A stretch of 6,577 nucleotides of DNA from Chitinophaga pinensis. Its GTDB lineage: Bacteria; Bacteroidota; Bacteroidia; Flavobacteriales_D; Crocinitomicaceae. Under the pieces are notes generated by a model. That model did no database searches. It was not told the origin of the DNA and saw only the letters and a program-made list of their open reading frames with translations. The stretch lies in the NCBI GenBank assembly GCA_945897765.1, contig CAMDGP010000128.1, positions 1 to 6,577 on the forward strand, given 5' to 3'. The translations under genes and the position numbers were made by a program. Position 1 is the first letter of the stretch. Every line of letters starts with the position of its first letter. This document shows positions 1-5,820 of this stretch, piece by piece.

Positions 1-401
1 AAACTATTTTTGGAGAAGGATCTGTTCACCAAGGAACAATCATCGAAAACAAAGATAAATCAGGTATTGTAACTTTACCTTACGGTGTTGAAGGAATTTG
101 TCCTGCAAAACACTTGAAAAAAGAAGACGGTAGCCAAGCGAAAGTGGAAGAAATCCTTGATTTTAAAGTGATTGAATTCAATAAAGAAGCTAAGAAAATC
201 GTTGTCTCTCACACAAGAACGTTTGAAGAAGGAGAAGATAAACCATCTACACCAAAAGCAGGTAAAAAACCAGCTTCAACTGGAGGAGGTTCTTCAACTG
301 ATCAAGCAGTGAAAGCTTTGAATAATAGTTCAGAAAAATCAACTCTTGGTGATTTCGACGCATTGTCTGCTTTGAAAGAAAAAATGGAAAAAGGAGAATA
401 A
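1..401 (+). CDS. rpsA: 30S ribosomal protein S1, C-terminal part (5' end outside window)
   Basis: This is the 3' end of the gene for ribosomal protein S1, which helps load mRNA on the 30S subunit. The frame is open from base 3 to the TAA at 399-401, about 132 codons. The first ~75 residues are the last S1-type OB-fold repeat, with GSVHQGTI near the start, then GIVTLPYGVEG, and VIEFNKEAKKIVVSHTR at the end. The remaining ~58 residues are an acidic, then Lys/Pro/Gly/Ser-rich linker and a probable helical tail ending LSALKEKMEKGE, a tail I know from flavobacterial S1 proteins. S1 matters for translation in Bacteroidota even though these genomes rarely use Shine-Dalgarno sequences. The gene is followed by its own terminator, so it is not part of the next operon. 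The earlier S1 repeats lie upstream of the window. Confidence 0.93.
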   Translation, partial: TIFGEGSVHQGTIIENKDKSGIVTLPYGVEGICPAKHLKKEDGSQAKVEEILDFKVIEFNKEAKKIVVSHTRTFEEGEDKPSTPKAGKKPASTGGGSSTDQAVKALNNSSEKSTLGDFDALSALKEKMEKGE

Positions 402-420
402 TCTCCCCAAACTATATTTT

Positions 421-450
421 AAAAAGAGGTCTTCGGGCCTCTTTTTTTTT
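421..450 (+). terminator. Rho-independent terminator of rpsA
   Basis: The arm 421-431 (AAAAAGAGGTC) pairs with 436-446 (GGCCTCTTTTT) over 11 bp with one G-U wobble, closed by a TTCG tetraloop at 432-435 on a C-G pair, which is the very stable cUUCGg form. The right arm runs into further T residues up to 450. It begins 20 bases after the rpsA stop codon and separates rpsA from the fur operon. Confidence 0.93.
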
Positions 451-472
451 GCATACGTGTAAAAGGTGTTAA

Positions 473-487
473 TAACTCAAAAAGTTA
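473..487. promoter_or_regulatory. Perfect 5-5-5 inverted repeat, possible operator
   Basis: TAACT (473-477) and AGTTA (483-487) form a perfect inverted repeat around the spacer CAAAA. It lies between the rpsA terminator and the fur promoter, 16 bases upstream of the -33 TTG. Its 15-bp size and position would suit a dimeric repressor such as the Fur-family protein encoded just downstream. However, it does not match the usual Fur or PerR box (7-1-7, TTATAAT-type), and short palindromes are common in AT-rich DNA, so the role is only a guess. Confidence 0.25.
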
Positions 488-503
488 AACCAACTATACG
501 TAA

Positions 504-531
504 TTGAAAAAAAATATATTGATTAAATTTG
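504..531 (+). promoter_or_regulatory. Bacteroidota-type sigma-A promoter of the fur operon
   Basis: TTG at 504-506 and TAAATTTG at 524-531 match the known Bacteroidota promoter (-33 TTG, -7 TAnnTTTG) exactly, with a 17-nt spacer. Transcription would be expected to start about 4-7 bases after the -7 element, near 535-538, only a few bases before the ATG at 541. This is the only clear promoter for the genes up to 4140. It argues against translation from the TTG at 529, which lies inside the -7 box. Confidence 0.72.
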
Positions 532-540
532 TGTGCAATT

Positions 541-987
541 ATGACAAACACTGAATTAAAGGGAAAAGTCAAAGATATTTTCGCTGCTTATTTGGAGCAG
601 AATGGCCACCGAAAAACACCGGAACGCTACGCAATACTCGCAGAAATTTATGATTACGAAGGACATTTTGACATCGAAGCATTGTATGTAAAAATGAAAA
701 GTCATAATTATCGCGTTTCAAGAGCAACACTATATAACACGATTGAATTACTAATTGCTTGTAATCTAGTTAGAAAACATCAATTTGGGAAAAACATTGC
801 CCAATTTGAAAAATCACATAGTTCCAAACAACACGATCACGTTATTCTAACTGATTCTGGTGAAGTAATTGAATTTTGTGACCCACGTATTCAACAAATA
901 AAAGCGACAATTGAAGAACTTTTTAATGTAGAAATCAATCATCATACTTTGTATTTTTACGGAACCAAAAAATCCCCAAAGAAATAA
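541..987 (+). CDS. Fur-family transcriptional repressor
   Basis: This 148-residue cytoplasmic protein belongs to the Fur/PerR/Zur family of metal-dependent repressors. The N-terminal winged-helix DNA-binding domain covers roughly residues 10-85, with RKTPERYAIL at 24-33 and the recognition-helix region RVSRATLYNTIELL at 58-71. The dimerisation and metal domain follows, with QHDH (97-100) and HHTLYFYG near the C-terminus. H42, E90, H98 and H100 align with metal ligands of E. coli Fur. Where Fur has CxxC (structural zinc), this protein has L103 and S106, so that zinc site is missing. I chose the ATG at 541. An in-frame TTG at 529 falls inside the promoter -7 element, so it would not be on the mRNA. 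The gene is first in a four-gene operon, and its stop overlaps the next start by one base. Whether it senses iron, peroxide or another metal cannot be read from the sequence, so I give no symbol. Confidence 0.9.
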   Translation: MTNTELKGKVKDIFAAYLEQNGHRKTPERYAILAEIYDYEGHFDIEALYVKMKSHNYRVSRATLYNTIELLIACNLVRKHQFGKNIAQFEKSHSSKQHDHVILTDSGEVIEFCDPRIQQIKATIEELFNVEINHHTLYFYGTKKSPKK

Positions 988-1325
988 TGAGTTTAGCTAT
1001 TGAATTACACAATGCAAGCCAACTTTCTATTTTTGAACTAAAAGGTAGAATTATAAGCGAAAACGATTTGGTAGAACCAAACAACCTATTAAATTCATTG
1101 AAGGATTGGAACATTGTTTTTGATCTTACTCAACTGACCCACACCAATTCAAGCGGAATTGCATTCATGGTTAAATCTATGACGCGTGCAAGAATCAATA
1201 ATGGTGATGTGGTTTTAGTCAACCCAAATAGTGGATTATCAAAATTATTCGAAATAACTAAAATGCACGAAGTGTTTACAATTTACGAAACACTTGAAGA
1301 TGCAAAAAATCACTTTAAGCAATAA
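987..1325 (+). CDS. STAS-domain protein, anti-sigma factor antagonist-like
   Basis: This 112-residue protein is a single STAS domain, the fold of SpoIIAA/RsbV anti-anti-sigma factors. The pattern is visible in the N-terminal strands (SIFELKGRI, 14-22), the central strand VFDLTQL (44-50), the phosphorylation loop TNSSGI (53-58) and the helix after it, FMVKSMTRAR. S55 aligns with the serine phosphorylated in SpoIIAA and RsbV. The usual Asp before it is Asn here (N54). No membrane segment or second domain is present, so it should be cytoplasmic. Family members bind and release anti-sigma kinases according to their phosphorylation state, but no RsbW-type kinase or PP2C phosphatase is encoded nearby. 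The ATG shares its A with the fur TAA (TAATG), and purA begins two bases after its stop, which suggests translational coupling to both. The partner is unknown. Confidence 0.85.
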   Translation: MSLAIELHNASQLSIFELKGRIISENDLVEPNNLLNSLKDWNIVFDLTQLTHTNSSGIAFMVKSMTRARINNGDVVLVNPNSGLSKLFEITKMHEVFTIYETLEDAKNHFKQ

Positions 1326-1327
1326 AA

Positions 1328-2602
1328 ATGAAAGTAGATGTTCTGTTAGGTCTTCAGTGGGGAGATGAAGGAAAAGGAAAAATTGTAGACGTTCTAACAC
1401 CCAAATACGATATCATTGCTCGTTTTCAAGGTGGCCCAAACGCTGGACATACACTTGAATTTAATGGTATAAAACACGTTTTGCATACTATTCCCTCAGG
1501 CATTTTTCATTCAAATGTGATTAACTTAGTTGGAAATGGGGTTGTAATTGATCCTGTGATATTCAAAGGTGAACTAGATAAATTAGCACCTTTTAATATA
1601 GATTTTGCTAATCGTTTATTTATTTCAAAAAAAGCACATTTAATTCTTCCTACGCATCGTTTACTAGATGCAGCATCTGAAACAGCAAAAGGAAAAAATA
1701 AAATTGGTTCAACTTTAAAAGGTATTGGACCAACTTACATGGATAAAACAGGAAGAAACGGATTGCGTGTAGGTGATATTTTTTCACCAAATTTCAGAGA
1801 AAAATACAATGCTTTAGTTGAAAAGCATGTAGGTATGTTGGCACATTATGAAGGCTTTGAATATGATTTAACATCTTTAGAAGGTCCTTGGCTAGCAGCA
1901 ATTGAAGAATTGAAAAAATTACCTGCTGTTGATAGTGAACATTTCCTTGGAAAAGCTTTATCGGAAGGTAAAAAAATATTAGCTGAAGGAGCTCAAGGTA
2001 CTATGTTAGATATTGATTTCGGAACATATCCATTTGTAACTTCTTCAAACACAGTTACAGCTGGAACATGCACAGGTCTTGGAATTGCACCAACAAAAAT
2101 TGGAAATGTAATCGGAATTTTCAAAGCTTATTGTACGCGTGTTGGAAGTGGCCCCTTCCCTACTGAATTATTAGACGAAGTGGGTGAAGAAATTCGAAGA
2201 GAAGGAAGAGAGTTTGGTGCAACAACTGGTCGTCCACGTCGTTGTGGATGGATTGATTTAGTACAAATGCGTTACGCAATTATGATCAATGGTGTGACTG
2301 AATTATCCATGATGAAAGCGGACATTTTGAGTATTTTTGATTCGATTAAAGTATGCACGCATTATTTAGTGGATGGTGAAAAAATTACCGATTTCCCTTT
2401 TGACGTTAACGATTTGGATATCACACCAATTTACGAAGAGTTACCAGGATGGAATTGCGATTTAACAGAATTAGATTCTTATGAAAGTGCGCCTCAAGCT
2501 CTTAAAGATTATGTTACTTACTTGGAAAAACAATTAAACGTTCCAATCAACGTTGTATCTGTAGGTCCAGACCGTAAACAAACATTAGCAAATCCTGCGT
2601 GA
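1328..2602 (+). CDS. purA: Adenylosuccinate synthetase
   Basis: PurA joins IMP and aspartate using GTP to make adenylosuccinate, the first committed step from IMP to AMP, in the cytoplasm. At 424 residues it is full length (the E. coli enzyme is about 430). The family motifs are intact and in order: the GTP-binding loop QWGDEGKGK (10-18) with catalytic D13, GGPNAGHT (35-42) with catalytic H41, KGIGPTYMDK (131-140) in the IMP-binding region, GAQGT (221-225), the substrate loop TTGRPRRCGW (299-308) that contacts aspartate and IMP, and SVGPDR (411-416) near the C-terminus. The ATG follows the STAS stop by two bases with only an A-rich leader (AATAAAA) and no Shine-Dalgarno sequence, as is usual in Bacteroidota. 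Its TGA overlaps the GTG start of the next gene. I see no sign of damage. Confidence 0.98.
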   Translation: MKVDVLLGLQWGDEGKGKIVDVLTPKYDIIARFQGGPNAGHTLEFNGIKHVLHTIPSGIFHSNVINLVGNGVVIDPVIFKGELDKLAPFNIDFANRLFISKKAHLILPTHRLLDAASETAKGKNKIGSTLKGIGPTYMDKTGRNGLRVGDIFSPNFREKYNALVEKHVGMLAHYEGFEYDLTSLEGPWLAAIEELKKLPAVDSEHFLGKALSEGKKILAEGAQGTMLDIDFGTYPFVTSSNTVTAGTCTGLGIAPTKIGNVIGIFKAYCTRVGSGPFPTELLDEVGEEIRREGREFGATTGRPRRCGWIDLVQMRYAIMINGVTELSMMKADILSIFDSIKVCTHYLVDGEKITDFPFDVNDLDITPIYEELPGWNCDLTELDSYESAPQALKDYVTYLEKQLNVPINVVSVGPDRKQTLANPA

Positions 2603-4140
2603 TAAAAAACTCACATATATTAAAATTTGCGCTTTTCATAGGCGCATTTTTTTTACATGCCCATTTATTTGCTCAAAATAATATTTTAGAACTATTGCCA
2701 GGTTCTGAAAAAGTAATTTACGATGAAAGAACAGGAATCCATCGCTTGTTAGGGAATGTAAATTTTACGTACCAAGGAAATACGATGTACTGTGATTCAG
2801 CACATTATCAAGAAAAACAAAAACTTGTTCATGCATATGGAAACGTTCAAATTCGTAAAAATGACGTTAATCTTTTCTGTGATTCATTGAGTTACAACGG
2901 CTCAACGAAATATGCAAAATTATGGGGACACGTAAAAGTACGCGATCGAGAATATAAGATTACGACCGACTCAATGGATTACGATGCAAAGCAAGGAAAA
3001 GGAATCTATCGCAATAAAGGAAAAATTGAATCGATTGTTTCCAACGAACGAATTACTAGTAAAGTGGGCTATTTTTTCCCTCAAAAGCAGAATTTTTTCT
3101 TTAGTGGAAATGTAAATTATCGTAAGGACGATTTAACAATGACCACAGATACTTTACAATTCGCGTATGAAAAACAAACTGCTTATTTCTTTGGCCCAAC
3201 TAAAATTGTAAACGATAGTGTGACTATTTTGTGCAAGAAAGGCTGGTATAATGTTCAAAAAGAGGAAGGTACACTTTATAAAAAAGCAGAAATCATTCAG
3301 AAAAATACCATCATGAAAGGCGACACTTTGTATTATCATGGAAAAATTCAAGAATACGAAGGTCGAGGTAATGTATTTTACAAAGATTTCGAGCAAAATA
3401 TGATTTTCGTTGGAGACAAAGCCTACTCGAGTGAAGCAAAAAAAACGACCTACCTGACAGGTCATGCATTAGCTTTAAAAGTGAAGGATAAAGACACCAT
3501 TTATATCCATGCGGATAGTTTGATTCTAAAGAAAGATAGTTTGAATGCAACGGATAAAATCAATGGTTACGACCATGTTCGCATCTTTCAAAAAAGCATT
3601 CAAGCATCGTGTGACAGTGCAGTTTATGAACCCAAGAATGATAAGCTATTTTTACGTTCAAAACCAATGGTATGGGCTCAAAACGCTGAGTTAAAAGGAG
3701 TTTTAATGGAAATTACGCTAAAAGATTCTTTGGTGGAACGCATCGATATCTCGGGAAATGCAAGTGTAGTAATGGAGTTAGATTCAGGGAAATATTATAA
3801 TCAAATTACTGGTAGAGAAATGGTTGCATTTTTTAAAAACAACGAATTAATTCGTTCGGACGTTAAAGGCAACTCTTGGACCATTTTTTACCCTGAGGAT
3901 GAAGAAAAAACCGATTCGCTTGTGACCAAAAAACGAATGGGAATGAATCGTTTATTTGCTTCTGACCTAAGAATTTACTTGGATAGCGGCGAAGTCAGTG
4001 GAATCACCTATTTCGATAAACCGGATGGTATTTTCTACCCAATGAATCAAATCAAAACAGAGGAGCAATTCATCAAAGGCTTTGAATGGAATCCGATGTT
4101 GAGACCAAAAGACCCTATTAAGATGATGGAAAAGAATTGA
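2599..4140 (+). CDS. OstA/LptA-like exported lipopolysaccharide-transport protein
   Basis: This 513-residue protein has an N-terminal signal peptide (about 1-26: KNSHILK, a hydrophobic stretch FALFIGAFFL, then HLFAQ with probable cleavage near A25/Q26) and is otherwise made of LptA/OstA-type beta-jellyroll turns. LptA-type proteins form a periplasmic slide carrying LPS from the inner to the outer membrane. A unit opening G-[NH]-V and carrying a [CT]DS-x-x-Y type motif 14 residues later recurs every 29-33 residues from residue 52 to about 343, with looser units beyond. E. coli LptA is only about 185 residues, so this one is much longer; Bacteroidota versions after purA are commonly called OstA-like. 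The start is GTG at 2599, overlapping the purA TGA as GTGA. No in-frame ATG occurs before residue 63, and the GTG start is the one that keeps the signal peptide. It is the last gene of the operon. The LPS role is inferred from the family. Confidence 0.85.
   Translation: MIKNSHILKFALFIGAFFLHAHLFAQNNILELLPGSEKVIYDERTGIHRLLGNVNFTYQGNTMYCDSAHYQEKQKLVHAYGNVQIRKNDVNLFCDSLSYNGSTKYAKLWGHVKVRDREYKITTDSMDYDAKQGKGIYRNKGKIESIVSNERITSKVGYFFPQKQNFFFSGNVNYRKDDLTMTTDTLQFAYEKQTAYFFGPTKIVNDSVTILCKKGWYNVQKEEGTLYKKAEIIQKNTIMKGDTLYYHGKIQEYEGRGNVFYKDFEQNMIFVGDKAYSSEAKKTTYLTGHALALKVKDKDTIYIHADSLILKKDSLNATDKINGYDHVRIFQKSIQASCDSAVYEPKNDKLFLRSKPMVWAQNAELKGVLMEITLKDSLVERIDISGNASVVMELDSGKYYNQITGREMVAFFKNNELIRSDVKGNSWTIFYPEDEEKTDSLVTKKRMGMNRLFASDLRIYLDSGEVSGITYFDKPDGIFYPMNQIKTEEQFIKGFEWNPMLRPKDPIKMMEKN
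2752..3627 (+). repeat. Protein-level repeat: ~10 beta-jellyroll units of 29-33 residues
   Basis: Within the OstA-like protein, units begin at residues 52, 81, 110, 141, 170, 199, about 228, 257, 288 and about 325. The aligned Asp (or Lys in two units) falls at 66, 95, 124, 155, 184, 213, 242, 273, 306 and 339, so the spacing is 29, 29, 31, 29, 29, 29, 31, 33, 33. Examples of the unit core are YCDSAHY, FCDSLSY, TTDSMDY and SCDSAVY. The units are diverged and I see no matching DNA-level tandem repeat. Confidence 0.75.
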
Positions 4141-4257
4141 TAAGGTAAATATTGAAAAAGAATTCCTAATTGTCTCTTAAATTCAAATAACAAATGCAAC
4201 TTTGAAAAAAAAATAGAGAATAATTTTATTGTTCAAGTATTAGAAACTGAAACTAGA

Positions 4258-5709
4258 TTAATAAGTTGCCAATGAATTTAGAACCTTTTCAATTTTGTTT
4301 TGTAATTCAGTTGAAGAACAATTATAGTTATTTATTGAAATAGAAAACGCTATTTTTTTTCCGCTTTGAGAATAAACGTAACCCGCATAAGCTTTTACTT
4401 TGCTAATTGTACCACTTTTAGCAAAAATTCGTCCTTCACCCATTTGTCCTTTACATAAACTAGCAATTGTTCCTGATTTTCCAGCAACAGGTAAAGTTTC
4501 TTTAAATACATTATAATTAACTGATTTGTACATATAAGTTAAAAGTTGGCAAAAATGATTTGCACTTATAGCATTACTTCTAGAAAGTCCACTCCCATCT
4601 TTCAGAATCATTCCTGAAAGATCTATTTTTTGCGCCCAAAACTCTTCTAAAACTCTAATTGAAGATTCGGTCGAACCATTTGCAGTTTTAGAATAACCTA
4701 ATTGATTCAAAAGCCCTTCTGCGAAAAGATTTACACTTTTAAAATTTGTCCAAAATGCAATTTCTTTGACAGTTCTACTTGGTTGAGAGAAAAGATAGGA
4801 GAAATCTTTATACGAATTAGGTAGTTCAACATCAATTAAACGAAATCCTATTGGTTTTTTAACAACATAAATACCATTATTGATTAACACTTTTGTAAAC
4901 TCATATGCTAATTGAAATTCTGGATCAGGCATACTTCCTTTTACCATAAAACGATCTGTAAATTGAGGTAATTTTCCTTTAACTAATCGATCCAATGAAA
5001 AAGGTGCACCATAAATGTAAGAATTGTCACTATTTACTGTAGCTGCATATACCTCATTTTTCATTTCAAGATTAGGAACAAAAGGAAAAATATCGGTTAT
5101 CTGGCTCAATGTTCCTGCTTTACCCATTTTGAAATATAAAAGAATTTGATTATCAAAAACATTAATTCCACCTGCATTTGCTCCATAATAATTTCCGACA
5201 TCACCCCAACTCCAACCTTCAGGTGAGCCATCATATCCAAATTCAGACCCATCTGCAATGACAGAGCCATTTATTCTGTTAATACCTTTGTTCTTCAAAG
5301 AATCAGACCAAGCATTTAAAAAATCTAATTCAGTTTTTGAAGGGTTAAAATATTTACTTCCCAAAGAAACGTCACCACCACCTCGAATCCAAAGATTTCC
5401 ATTTAAAACACTGTCATTATCAATAAATCCATCATAATATATGCGAGTTTGCGTTGTGTAATCTTCACCTAATAACTCAATTGCCGTTGAAGTAGAAAAA
5501 AGTTTAGCAACAGATGCACTTATCACAGATTTATTTTCATTTAATTTGGCAATTACTTCTTCTTTTTCCAAATCATAAGCAATAAAAGAAACCGAAGAAT
5601 TGAAATTAATTTTATCTTCATAAAAATCATCAATTGCTTTTTGAACAGAATTCTGAGAATGAGCCGTAAAACTTAATAAAAAGAAAAAAATAATTATGTA
5701 CCTTTGCAT
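4258..5709 (-). CDS. dacB: D-alanyl-D-alanine carboxypeptidase/endopeptidase, PBP4 (DacB) type
   Basis: This 483-residue class C low-molecular-mass penicillin-binding protein (peptidase family S13) trims or cleaves peptidoglycan stem peptides in the periplasm. A signal peptide covers about residues 1-18 (YIIIFFFLLSF, then AHS before Q19). All three active-site motifs are present: SxxK as SVAK (66-69) with nucleophile S66, SxN as SVN (325-327) in KSVNLFAEGLL, and KTG in the variant form KSG (431-433) in FAKSGTISK. The family motif DGSGLSR is at 381-387. The long stretch between SxxK and SxN holds the extra domains typical of PBP4, including the RGGGD motif near 109-113. Length is normal for the family. 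The start is ATG (5707-5709), the one that gives a proper signal peptide. The gene converges on the OstA-like gene and diverges from the glycosyltransferase, so it is probably transcribed alone. Confidence 0.93.
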   Translation of the reverse strand: MQRYIIIFFFLLSFTAHSQNSVQKAIDDFYEDKINFNSSVSFIAYDLEKEEVIAKLNENKSVISASVAKLFSTSTAIELLGEDYTTQTRIYYDGFIDNDSVLNGNLWIRGGGDVSLGSKYFNPSKTELDFLNAWSDSLKNKGINRINGSVIADGSEFGYDGSPEGWSWGDVGNYYGANAGGINVFDNQILLYFKMGKAGTLSQITDIFPFVPNLEMKNEVYAATVNSDNSYIYGAPFSLDRLVKGKLPQFTDRFMVKGSMPDPEFQLAYEFTKVLINNGIYVVKKPIGFRLIDVELPNSYKDFSYLFSQPSRTVKEIAFWTNFKSVNLFAEGLLNQLGYSKTANGSTESSIRVLEEFWAQKIDLSGMILKDGSGLSRSNAISANHFCQLLTYMYKSVNYNVFKETLPVAGKSGTIASLCKGQMGEGRIFAKSGTISKVKAYAGYVYSQSGKKIAFSISINNYNCSSTELQNKIEKVLNSLATY

Positions 5710-5724
5710 CTAAATAGTTTATTA

Positions 5725-5752
5725 CAAATATGAATGAAATTAATAAATTCTA
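5725..5752 (-). promoter_or_regulatory. Candidate promoter of the dacB-type gene
   Basis: On the - strand, CATATTTG (5732 to 5725) matches the -7 consensus TAnnTTTG at all fixed bases but the first. TAG (5752-5750) stands 17 nt upstream where TTG is expected. The element ends 15 bases before the ATG at 5709, leaving a short leader. The spacing is right, but both boxes are imperfect. Confidence 0.4.
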
Positions 5753-5820
5753 ATTTTATTATTAATTTACTTTTTAACAAGTAATTTGTAACAACGAAAA
5801 AACCTACTAATTAGCATATT

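Noticed and set aside
453..501. Direct repeat ATACGT at 453-458 and 496-501
   Set aside because: Six bases repeated once within an AT-rich spacer is too little to support a regulatory site.
529..540. Upstream in-frame TTG start for the Fur-family gene
   Set aside because: It lies within the -7 element TAAATTTG, so it would not be on the mRNA from that promoter, and the four extra residues match nothing in the family.
3154..3550. Antisense open frames inside the OstA-like gene
   Set aside because: They overlap a clear gene with signal peptide and repeat structure, have no recognisable domain and no promoter; they are shadows of the coding strand.
4141..4257. Possible bidirectional terminator between the convergent genes
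   Set aside because: Only weak A/T-only hairpins can be drawn (for example AATAA/TTATT on the - strand before a T-run at 4204-4212, and TTCAAA/TTTGAA with a 13-nt loop). None has a GC stem, so I do not call one.
5762..5788. Promoter for the glycosyltransferase (TTA, 17 nt, TAATTTG)
   Set aside because: The -7 part is one base short of TAnnTTTG and the -33 part is imperfect; in such AT-rich DNA this is expected by chance.
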